NCBI GenBank assembly: GCA_021397835.1
Contig: JAJFZO010000742.1
Coordinates: forward strand, 629,001 to 693,000
Length of the DNA stretch: 64,000 nt
Source: Moringa oleifera
Taxonomy: Eukaryota > Streptophyta > Magnoliopsida > Brassicales > Moringaceae
Direction: 5' to 3'
Each line of letters starts with the position of its first letter. Positions within the stretch are counted from its first letter, which is position 1. The position numbers and the translations under genes were made by a program. Below, one piece after another: positions 47,536 to 58,370 of this stretch. A model generated the notes under the pieces. It saw nothing but the letters and a program-made list of their open reading frames with translations, was not told the origin of the DNA and did not search any database.

Positions 47536-48289
47536 TTTTTATAAAATATAGTTAAATCTTATAATATTAATATTATTTAAATTTGAAATTAATATCATTT
47601 AGAACTATAAATAAAAATTTCAATATATTGAATTTATTTAATTTTAAAATAAATATTAAGATTTAATTAACGAATTTCAATTTAATTATTTAATAACACA
47701 ATATTCATTCTTTTAATCATTTGAAAACATAATAATATCTGTAATAAAATGCTTATACTTTCTTTAAATAAAATAAATATTTTAAAAACAAGATACAAAC
47801 TAATTAAAATAAAATTAAAAATAATAAAAAATTTTAAAATAAATAATTGATTTTATTCAATTGAATAATGTGATAATCTTTTGAAAGAACCACATCTTAT
47901 CATTACATAAAATTATAATTATGATTCTATAAAATATAGTTAAGTTAAAAATAAATGCCAAAATTCTATTAATATCATAGTTTCATCAAGTAACCATATA
48001 TATAATTTCATCAACAAAAAAGTCAAAGATTAAATTAGATCAGTTAAAATTAATTATTTCTGCATCTGTTATATAAGTTAAAATCAATCTAAAATTAGAC
48101 AGTGTTGTTATTTTTTCATATGATGGCTTAAAATTCAAAAATAAAAAAAAGTGACATATACTAATGATGTTAGCATATATTATGCACGTGTATGGATATA
48201 TAATAATATATATGTGCTTTTACTAGATATTATTATATAAATTATGATATTATGTATATACATATATATTACTAAGATTAATATTAATG

Positions 48290-50782
48290 CGGTAACTCAA
48301 AAATGGTATACGACTAAAAACACAGAGATAATTGGAATGCACCCTCCCTTAGAGCAAACAGAAAAGCAACATCATGGTAATATAGTAGTAGCATCCCCAT
48401 TTAAATAACCTAATGAACAGAGAAGTCAAAATGAACCAGCCATATATAAGGATGTAATCTCAATATATCAACAAAACAACTACACTAATCAAATTTTACA
48501 CACAGTGGCTAAGCAAGTTGATCCTATATAAAAAACTAGTCAATATCCAAAAGAAAAATGGGATGTAGGAAACTCTAGTATAAGAAAAGAATTTAGTGAT
48601 CTCAGTAAACCCATCTTTAAAATATATGATGTACCTAAAAGCCGACTACCAACCTTGACAAAACAAGATGATAGCATCCTTGAGGAAATAGAAATGAAGC
48701 TGCATGTATTAACCATAAGTAGAGATTTAAGAAAAATACAAGTGAACACAATAGGAAGATGGGATACATCATCAAAAATAGAACAAAAAAAAAGGGAATG
48801 TTAGAAGAATAATTTGATGAGATAATGAACTTAGAACCATTAATGATAAATAAAATCAAAAATCTCAGACCAAAAATTAGTACTTATTATCCAAGACCAC
48901 CCTTGCTAGATATAATAATGGAAGATAGGTTAATACATACCTAATCTAGATATGATGCTGATGCAATCTATGAATGGAATCTAAATGGATTAGCAGAATA
49001 TCAAATTCTCAATGTCTTCCAAGAAATAACAATGGCAGTTACAACCTACAAATCAAGACCTAGAAATACTAATTAAATGATAGCCAAGTTATTAATTTCA
49101 GGATTTACAAGACAGTTAAAAGGCTCATGGGATAATTACCTAGCAAAAGTCAATAGAATGGAAGTATTGCAAGCAATAAAAAGGGAAAATAGTCCAAACA
49201 AAACCAAATGAAGAAGGCAAAAGTGAAGAAAGATATGTAGAAAATGCAATAGAAACTCTAATATTAGTAATAATAAAACATTTTATAAAAGACCCCACTG
49301 CATTTCAAGGAAGTACGTCTGAAATACTCTTACGTCTAACATGTCTTAACTTATCAGACTTCAGGTGGTACAGTGATATGTTTTTAACCAAACTCTATAC
49401 TAGGACAGATAGCAATCATGCATAACAGAAGGAAAGATTTATTACAAGACTACTAAAATTATTTATAGCAAAGGTTAAACAAAGACCTAGGGATACATGT
49501 GGAGGAGTAATACCTTATGATTCAATATCTTAGGAGGAAATGATTAGTATAATAAACCAAGTTAGATTAACATTATGTACACATTTAAAATTGAAATCAA
49601 AAATTAAGTTAGAAGTGTCCCAAAGTAATGCAGAAATGGGGACCTTTTGTGCCCAGCATAGGTATGAGAAAATTAAAGCTTCTTCTGCTGAAAAGAAAAT
49701 GATTTTCCCCTAGACAAATAAACCTTTTAGAAAATAAGAAAATAAGCTAAAAAGGTCTAATAAACTTGCTAAAATAACCAAGAGGTCTAATTAAAAAAGA
49801 CATTATGCAAAAAATTGCAATGTAAAATAACAAATTAGTGAATTAAAAATAACAGAGGAAATCAAATAAGAAATAATCAACATATTGGAAAACACTTCCT
49901 TAAAAAAAAAACAAAAAGATGGCAATAATGACATAGTTGGATCCAGTAGTTCAAAACCATTAGAGAAGATGAGTAGTGAAGGAATATGTAAGTGCAAAAT
50001 GATCAATATGATTAGTAAGAAAGAATTACTTATAGATATTATTGAAAAAATAAAAGACCCTGACATAAAAAAACAATATTTACTCAAACTAAAAAATATT
50101 GTCTCAGAAAGAAAGGAAAAACAAAATATCAAACCTTATAATCTACAAGAAATACTAGCACAGGAAAAAGCTAGAAAATTCTAAAGCTCAAGATTTTCAA
50201 CTAGAAATCAACAAGTTAAGAAAAATAGTCAACTTATTACAAAAAGAGATTATAAAAATAAGAACTGAAATACTGGCCCTTAAACTACGTCAAGAGTTAG
50301 AACTTACGAAAGGGAAAGAGATAGTGGAAGAAAGTGAAAATAAGGATTTTATAAATATCATAAATGAAATACAATTACAAAAATGGTACATAAATATCAC
50401 TTTGATAATAAGTAATGATTTTCATCTCAATACCATAGCCCTAATAGATTCAAGAGCATATCAAAATTGCAATCAAGATGGATTAGTACTTACCCAATAT
50501 TATGAAAAAAACAAATGAAAAATTATATGGGGGAAATGGTGCTAGATTATAAATAAAGTATAAGCTTACCAAAGAAACAATATGTAATGAGGGATACTGC
50601 ATAAAGACCTCTTTCATATTAGTCAAAGATATTCAACAAGGATTCATATCAAGAACTCCATTTTTAACACAAGTATATCTCTTTTTAGTATATCAAAAAA
50701 GGTTGCATTCTAAAGGATTAGGACAACCCATTACTTTCAAATTCATTACCTCTTCAATAGATAAAGAGTTAAGTTTGCTAAT
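48290..50782 (+). pseudogene. Module A3: coat-like and protease remnants, 3' truncated
   Basis: N-terminal region 48290-48790, coat-like core about 49330-49600, a zinc-knuckle remnant near 49795-49826 in which the first half is lost but the His and last Cys survive (HYAKNC), acidic linker 49885-50184, protease from about 50380 with DSRA. The sequence before 48290 lacks about 500 bases present in A1/A2 (around 35650-35900). Ends at the deletion junction at 50782. Confidence 0.7.
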
Positions 50783-53700
50783 AGGTGGTCTTAGTGGTGG
50801 TCCTTCTAGTGTGATAGGATAAGTTTTGATATTATAATCATTTAAATGTCTAATTTGGTAAAAAGACTGTTTTTACATAGATTTAGATCAGGCTTGAGAG
50901 AGAAAGTTTCAACAAGTAGTAATTTAGACAAAATATGGAAGAAGCCCATTTTGATTTCGAATACGTAGAAGATTATGATACCACCATAGAGTAAGATTAT
51001 GATTATTACCACAGTATACCAGAAGTAAAACAGGATTTACAAAATTGGTCAATACCTATATAAGATTATTCAAAGAAAATAATACACCCATTAAAAAGAA
51101 GAATAAAATGGGATTCTACTACCCTAAGAGTATGCAATCCATCTCCATCCTACTTAGGAATAAAAGATTATGAAGCATCAAAAATTATGAATAAGTTTAG
51201 TATAGATAAAGAATCATTAAAAATAGATTTCAATTCAGAAGAAAATAAACTGAAATAAGAATGGTTCATGAGGACACATACAAAAGAAAGCAACAAATTA
51301 AAGAAATATATTATAAGAACATAAGTATAGCACTATAAAATATAAGATTCTTTACATGGTTTAAACAGTTTACGTAAAACAATAATTTAGAGTACCCCTT
51401 TAAAAACCAAGTAAGCATAATAAAAGAAGCAGCACAAAAAAGGCATATAGCCAAAAGTATAGGAAAAATTAGAATACACCCCCATTTAACACAAGTACAA
51501 TCCCATGACAACCTAGTTATAACAATCCTATCCAGTGAACTTGACTAACCACTGTCAAACTATCAGTAAAATTGTATAATAACTAAAAAAGTTGGTAAGG
51601 TGGAAGAAACTAATCAAGATTCACTAAAAAAAATGGGAAGAAGGAAACCTTAGTATAGGAAAGGAATCTAGTAATCTTAATAAACCCATCTTTAAAACAT
51701 ATGATGTACCTAGAAACCAACCACCAACCTTAGGAACCTTTAGTTTAGAAAAATTGCTTATCAATCCTAATAAACCTATGTATGATGTTCCTAGAGAACA
51801 ACTACCAACATTAACAAAAAATGATGACATAATATTAGAAAAAATAAAAACTTTAGAATAACAATTTGAGAAAACTAACATATTATCTGTTAAAAAAAAC
51901 TCCCTTTAGGACAATTAAGCCTAAGAGACCTATAAAAAGAAAAAAACAAAATAATACAGACCATAAGAATAAAGAAGGAATATGTAATTACAAGATGATC
52001 AAAATGATATTACCAACAAACAATAAACAAAATGTTAAACGTCATAATTCATATAAAATGTTAAGTTGAACCAAAAAAAATTGAAAACAATTAGCATTCA
52101 AGACCTTCAATTAGAAATCAATAAGCTTAAACAATAGATTACTCAATTAAAAAAAGAAAAATTAGGATACCTAATAAAAGAAAATTAAGGAGAGGAAAAA
52201 AAAAGATTTTATGAATAAAATACAAATACAAAAATGGTATGTCAATATAATATTAGTAGTAAATAATGATTTTCATCTTAGTATGATAGTTTTAATAGAT
52301 TCAGGTGCAAGCTAGAATTGTATCCAAGAAAGACTAATACCTACCCAATACTATGAAAAAACAACTGAAAAATTATGTGGAGCTAATGGTATGAAGTTAC
52401 AAATAAAGTATAAGCTTACTAAAGCAAAAATATGCAATGAAAGATATTGCATAAAAATCCTTTTCATATTAGTTAAAGATATCTAACAAGGATTAATACT
52501 AGGAACTCCTTTCTTAACACAAATATACCCCTTTTTATTAAATCGAAAAGGAGTACATTCATCAAAATTAGGGCAAACTATGAGCTTTAGGTTCATCATC
52601 TCACCAGTAAAAAGAAAATTGAATATGCTGCAAGAAAATTCTAAGATAAAAAACGAAAAAGCTCAAATAGGATATCTTTAGAAGGAAGTACATTATAAGA
52701 AAATAAAAGATCAATCATAAAAACCAGAAATACAAGAAAAAATAAGGAAAAAAGAAAAGAAATATCAAGAAGAAGTCTACTCAGATTTACTCAATGCTTT
52801 TTAGGAACGAAAAGGACATCTAGTTAGGCTACCTTACGAAAAAGATTTTTATGAAAATTAAATTCCCATTAAAGCAAGACCTATTCAGATGAATAAAGAA
52901 CTTTTGGAATATTGCAAAAAAAATCAAGAATTATTAGATAAGAATTTAATTAGGCCAAATAAATCTTCTTGGAGTTGTTCTGCATTTTGTGTATATAAAA
53001 ATACAGATATGGAAAGAAGAATACCAAGATTAGTAATTAATTACAAACCATTGAATAAAGCTTTGAAATGAATTAGGTACACTATTCCAAACAAAAGAGA
53101 TCTTATTAATAGACTTTATAATGCATCAATATTTTTAAAATTTGATATGAAGGCAAGATATTGGCAAATACAAATAGCAAAAGAAGATGAATATAAAACT
53201 TCTTTCAACATATGCTTTGGTCATTATGACTGGAATGTTATACCATTTGAATTGAAAAATGCTCCATTAAAATTTTAAAATATTATGAATGATATATTTA
53301 ATCCATATACTTCTTTTACAATAGTATATATAGATGATGTATTTGTATTCTCAGAATCAATAGATGAACATTTTGAGCACCCAAGAAGTTTTTAAAACAT
53401 TGTGATAGATAATGGTTTAGTTATATTAGACAGAAAAAGGAAGTTATTCCAAACATGGATAAAATTTTTGGGCTTTGAGATATTCCAAGGAATAATAACC
53501 GTTATTACTAAAGCAATAGAATTTGCTAGTAAATTTCCTGATGAAATAAAAAATAAGAGCCAGTTACAAAGATTTTTAGGATACCTAAATTATGTGTTAG
53601 ATTTTATCCCCCACCTCAGACAGGTGAGCAAGCAATCATTTAGTAAGTTAAAAAAAATTCCTCCAGGACGGATCCTTGAAATAACAGCAATAGTCAAAAT

Positions 53701-54707
53701 ATGGAAAGAAAAAGCAAAGACTTTACCTTGTTTAGGAATTTCTAATCCTAAAGCACAATTAGTAGTACAAACAAATGCATTTGATATAGGTTATGGAGGA
53801 ATCCTAATCCAAATAATATAAAATCAGGAATAAATAATAAGGTACTATTCGTGAATGTGGTCATAAGCACAAGAAAATTATTCCACAATAAAAAAGAAAA
53901 TTTTAGCAATAGTACTGTGTATTTCAAAATTTCAAGATGATTTATACAATAAAACTTTTTTTAAAAAAAATTGATTGCAAAGCTGCTAAAGAAGTTTTAC
54001 AAAAGGATGTTTAAAATTTAGTTTCAAAACAAATGTTTGCTATATGGCAAGCCATTTTGTTAGTCTTTGATTTTACTATTGAATTTATCAAAGAAGATAA
54101 AAATTCTATCCCTAATTTTCTAATACGAGAATTCTTACAGAGAAGAACAGAAAAGGAGAAATAAGTCTTCCTAAAAACCCACCAAACTAGATATCTTCAC
54201 CTTGTACCATTGAGTCTTATGCCTTAAGAAATCCAGAAATATGTCAATCTAGTCAAAAGAAAGAAAAAGCCCCACAAAATTCCTCTTATTTTACTCCTTT
54301 AGAATCTACTTATGTAGAAGCATTAATAAAATCCAATAGACCCAAGACTCCTTACTCTCTAAGACTCATTTCATTCGGATCTTTTAGTCAAAAATCCAAA
54401 AACCAAGATGCTCATTATATCCTTAAGAATATTCTCCTAACAATAAATTAAACGAATATCACTACACAAATAGAAAGTGAAAATATTTCTATTCTACATC
54501 TTGTCAAAGGAACCTTTCTTCTCTGTTTTCATTATATTACAGATAATCCCCACAAAACTCAATAATTTTATGATTACATTTTGGTAGAGATTAAGTCTGC
54601 TAAAATTACTCATACTAAGGACAAAATTGATTCGTCAAAAATCCCTTATTCAAAATATCATATCAAGAAAGTTATTACCAAATAACAGTGAAATCAAAAT
54701 CTATTTA
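50783..54707 (+). pseudogene. Module B3: best-preserved catalytic motifs, interrupted by CACTA-3
   Basis: Begins within the B leader (GGTGGTCCTTCTAGTGTGATAGG) and has the module ATG at 50935. It alone in the window keeps both catalytic motifs: protease DSGA (52298-52309) and reverse transcriptase YIDD (53327-53338). It also keeps a Trp codon at 52970-52972 where B1 and B2 have TAG. RNase H lies at 53680-54130. Open pieces include 53402-53821 (139 codons). Many other stops remain. Homology with B1/B2 stops at 54707, in the C-terminal region. Confidence 0.8.
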
Positions 54708-55560
54708 CATTACAAGAAAACTGCAAAATTCTTAAGGAAAATTCCCACAAAAATCAAAATCATGAGAATTTTTGAAATCTATTACACCAATTGATATGAA
54801 AAAATTATGCAATGAGAAATTATTATTCCAATGAAAATTCCATCAAAATTTCTAACATATTATTTCTTGTGAATATTGTCGTAATAAAATCTATAGGAAA
54901 TTTGATAAAAATATTCATTTATATTTTTGTTTTTTAATGTTAATGAATTTCCAACCAAAAACTACCGTGGTAGCTTTTATATAATTTTATTAATATTAAA
55001 AAAATAATTAATTTAATTAGCATGAATAATACCATAGTAATTTTTTTAATTATATATTTATAATTTTTAAATTTAATTAAATGAAATTTATAGTGCAATT
55101 GTGATGGTATATTATTGTGGGAATTAATTGTTACCTTTGCCATGAAAGACAAAATCGTGACAATTTATTGAAAAAGTATATAATTTAATTTTTTAATTAT
55201 TTAAGCAATAATATTGCCGCGGAATAAGCCATGGCAATGTTTACATCATTCACCACGAAAATTTTGCTTGTCAATTTTGTTAAAGTAATTTTTAATTTAA
55301 CATATTGAAATAATTTTTTGTTGTTTTATTCAATTGCCAGGGTAGTTTTTTGTTGCAATATTTTTTGAGTGTTTGCCACGGTTTTTTTTGTGGGAATTTT
55401 GAAAATTTTTAAATATTTGATATAATATTTAAATATTTAAATAATTAACATAAAAATAATTCATAATAATCATTTATAATAATTTGTCACGGATGACAAT
55501 TTTGTTATTTGCCACGATTTTTTTTGTGGGAATCATTGACTGAATTAAAGTTTTTAATTA
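54708..55560. repeat. CACTA-3 subterminal repeats
   Basis: Variants of GCCACGATTTTTTTTGTGGGAAT recur near 55370-55395 and 55510-55530, with partial copies (TTCCCACAAAAATC near 54750, GTGGGAATTAATTG near 55118, TTGCCGCGGAATAAGCCATGG near 55212). CCACxx and its complement GTGG face each other across a T run, forming short hairpins. Confidence 0.7.
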
Positions 55561-57075
55561 ATTTTTGAGATTTTATAAAATATTTTTTAATATAATTTGA
55601 TAATATCTGAGAAGGTAGATTTTTTAACAAATAATTTGGTATTATTTTAATTATTTATTTGTCATAATTAAATTTTTAATCATAATTATTTTAATTAAAA
55701 AGAGATGAGTAATCAAATATATGTTTTTTTAATTTTTGACAAATTTAGTTAATTGTTTAAGGTATGATTAAGTGTTGTTTTATATATTTTTGTTGTAATC
55801 ACAAATTTAATATATATAAAAAATTTATTTTCAATTTGATAATATATTATTGCCAATAAAAGTAAAATTCAACTACTTGAATTAATAATTATATTTACTA
55901 AAAAGTAAATAATACTCTAATTTGCATTTAAAAACAATACTATATTTGGTTGTTGGTTTCAATGGTTAAGGTCTTATACTTAAAAGTAAGACAACATTCT
56001 TGCATTTTAAGTATATAATATATAATATTTTTTAACAATTTAATTTAATTTATTATTAAAAATATATCATGTCATATATTTTTTAATGTATTATAAAATG
56101 CATAAAATATAGTAGTGCATTTAATAAATTAATTTAAACACTTGTAGATTATAATATATAGTAATATATACAAAAAAATCTCATGGTATATATATATATA
56201 CACATCATGATTAGTACATATAATCTAATTTGAAACCATGAATTTAATTATCCTGTATTTTCGTAATATATTAGATATCAAGTAGTGAACTACATTACAT
56301 TAATTATAATACATTGTAAAATATATAATATACTAATTTTTTCAATAAATATAAGTACTTATAATGATGAGCCATGAGTTGTAATTAAAAAACTTGAAAG
56401 CTATAAATAATTTAGGATTAAATCTTTAGTACATATAACTATGATTAGCTATCAATTTTGAAATAATTACTTGTTTTTAATTGCATTGTTTAGTGAAAAA
56501 TATATATTATTAGGCATCAATTGATAAATAATTGCTTGTTAATGTAAACTGTAATTATTATTCTAAATTGCAATATATGTGCTGCTAATTAATACTGATT
56601 AATTTTAATTTCAATTAATACATATCAATGATTAAATGATTTTAAAATGAATGAATTAAAAAAACAAAATACTACATTAAAAAGATGTAATTTTGATGCA
56701 GCAAAATACTTAAAAACCTAACCCTAACTTAGTTTTCTTCTTTACCACCACACACTCTTTTCTTCCCTTTACTGTTTGCAATCTTTCTGCACTCTGTAAT
56801 CTCCATTTCTCTACAATTTCCCCTCTTTTCTTGCTACTTGGTCTTTACGAAAAGATCAAATCTAAGCATTTGGTGAATCATCACTAGATTTTGAGAAGGT
56901 AAACTTAGATTTTGCCCACCTGATATGCTTAAAGTTAAGCAGCTGTGGGAAAACTCTTTCTCTCATTTTTCTCTATGCTTAAAGTTAAGCACCACTTCCA
57001 TCGAATCTGACTGAAGCATCGTTTTTCCAAACTGACTTTGCAGTGAACATTTTAAGCTTCTTTAACTACCTAGGC
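55561..57075. other. AT-rich CACTA-3 interior, no gene recognised
   Basis: Very AT-rich to about 56690, then pyrimidine-rich (56715-56850), which resembles a 5' leader. A duplicated ATGCTTAAAGTTAAGC lies at 56928 and 56975. No coding sequence supported. Confidence 0.4.
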
Positions 57076-57630
57076 CTCTGCTTCCTTTGACTTCATATTC
57101 CCTTATGTGACTTAAATTATACTTTTGACAAAAGCACTCTACTCATCCCTAATTCCCAGTGCCATGCCTACCATATTTAAGTCATGAAAAAGCAATGTTC
57201 TTCCTTTAGGACTGACTACAACAAGCTCGCCACTACAATAGAAAGAAACGGTAAGCTCTCTGCTTCCTTTGGCTTCACATTCCTTTCTGTGGACTTAAAC
57301 TATACTTTTGACAAAAGCATTCTGCTTATCTTTGACTACCAGTGCCATGCCTACCAGATTTAAATCGTGAAAAAGCAAGGTTCTTCATAAGAATTGACCA
57401 AAACCAGCTCATCACTCTAATAAAAAGAGACGGTAAGCTTTCTGCTTCCTTTAGCTTCATATTCCCTTATGTGGTCTTAACCTATACTTATGAAAAAAGT
57501 ACCTTGCTCATCTTTGATTACTAGTGCCATGCCTACCAGATTTAAATCATGAAAAAGGAAAGTTCTCCCTTTAGGACTGACTACAACAAGCTCGCCATTG
57601 TAATAGAAAGAAACGGTAAGCTCTCTGCTT
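57076..57630. repeat. 182-bp tandem array, three copies
   Basis: CTCTGCTTCC or its variant begins copies at 57076, 57258, 57440 and a partial one at 57623 (steps of 182-183 bases). Internal landmarks CAGTGCCATGCCTACC, GAAAAAGCAAG/GAAAAAGGAAAG and CGGTAAGCT recur in each. Copies 1 and 3 are closer to one another than to copy 2 in the CTTTAGGACTGACTACAACA block. Confidence 0.85.
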
Positions 57631-57803
57631 TATTTGCTTATAATACTATACCTATCAAAGTTGGTGAATGTTGCAGCATCCATATTCCCTTTTAGTTGTC
57701 TAGTACCAGGTATTGTCCATTTTTTGGGTATATCAAATCCTTCTCTACTTCTTGGTGCACCAGTTAAAAAATTAACAAAGTTCTTCGCGCAGTCTTTCTT
57801 CAT
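57476..57803 (-). pseudogene. Unrecognised captured gene fragment, reading into the 182-bp repeat
   Basis: Minus strand from ATG at 57803: MKKDCAKNFVNFLTGAPRSR, then a part with FDIPKKWTIPGT, to a TAA at 57630-57632. In the same frame beyond the stop the first 182-bp repeat reads as ELTVSFYYNGELVVVSPKGR and LNLVGMALVIKDEQG up to a stop near 57476. The composition is protein-like (mixed charge, alternating hydrophobics), which suggests a real former exon and that the tandem repeat was made by duplicating coding DNA; repeat 2 is frameshifted. I do not recognise the family. The plus-strand open frames over the same bases are less protein-like. Confidence 0.4.
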
Positions 57804-57857
57804 GCCTCATTTCGACATAGTTGTCCATAAACTGAACAGGATTCCTCCCCTCTATTG

Positions 57858-58185
57858 AACATACAGGGAATTGGAGGTAGCATTCCACCGATGTTAAGTC
57901 ATGGATTAGTTCCTTCAACCCTTTTTATATGTGTTGGTGTTCTATATAACAAACACAAGGCTCGACTTGTTACATATTACAGAGGTTTAGTGAGCACCAT
58001 GCCAATTCTCTCTACCATTTCCTTTTCTTTTACTTTGGCCAATATGAGTTCACCTAGTAGTAGCAGCTTTACCAAGGAATTTCCTATCTTAGTCGGAGCT
58101 TTCTAAAGAAATAGCTTAGTAACCACATTAGCCTCGCTCTTCCAATAATAAAGAGCAGCCTGTATTTTTATCATCCTCTAGTAAC
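57858..58185 (+). pseudogene. nad4: Mitochondrial nad4 fragment (nuclear copy)
   Basis: NADH dehydrogenase subunit 4 is a membrane subunit of respiratory complex I, encoded in plant mitochondria. The plus-strand frame contains NIQGIGGSIPPMLSHGLVPS, FICVGVLYNKHKARLV, YYRGLVSTMPILST and FSFTLANMS, in the order of the conserved nad4 region, ending at a stop at 58104-58106; weaker similarity runs on to about 58185. Several positions where I expect Leu or Phe in the mature plant protein are Pro or Ser here (SIPPML, TISFSF, NMSSP, FPILVG), as in unedited mitochondrial DNA. It lies inside CACTA-3, so it is a mitochondrial insertion captured by, or inserted into, the transposon. Only part of one exon is present. 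Confidence 0.85.
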
Positions 58186-58239
58186 AACCAATTGCTCAAA
58201 AAACACACACTCAATGGACCAGACAGAAACAAATGAAAG

Positions 58240-58370
58240 AAGAAAAGGGCCATACATCCATATAAAGCATAAGGTAAAGAGGAAAGTGGGTCACCCTGCC
58301 AAAGTCCCCTCGAGCTCTTGATGCCAGTATGATTCGAAGTGAATGCAATCTGGTTAAAGAGGTATTGATA
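58240..58370 (-). pseudogene. Short LINE-type reverse transcriptase-like fragment (tentative)
   Basis: On the minus strand one frame reads IKSSRGLWQGDPLSSLPYAL, similar to the RGLRQGDPLSP motif of non-LTR (LINE) reverse transcriptases. Only about 30 codons look related, and neighbouring motifs are not visible. It adjoins the nad4 fragment. Confidence 0.3.

Larger units (their letters stand above)
34918..47540 (+). mobile_element. Endogenous pararetrovirus array, unit 2 (modules A2 and B2)
   Basis: Repeats unit 1 over about 12.6 kb with the same internal order, including the inverted movement-protein segment at the end. Differences are mostly point changes, with larger indels in B2 (reverse transcriptase deletion, 98-bp duplication). 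Confidence 0.8.
47541..54707 (+). mobile_element. Endogenous pararetrovirus array, unit 3 (A3/B3, internally deleted, cut by CACTA-3)
   Basis: Starts with the AT-rich block like units 1 and 2. The A module ends abruptly inside the protease region at about 50782, where the sequence passes directly into the B leader. The B module ends at 54707 where a CACTA terminus begins. Neither a promoter region nor a primer-binding site nor a movement-protein segment is left in this unit. Confidence 0.8.

Noticed and set aside
55945..56010. Possible tRNA-like or SINE sequence (TTTCAATGGTTAAGG)
   Set aside because: Only a weak A-box resemblance, no B box at the right distance and no cloverleaf.
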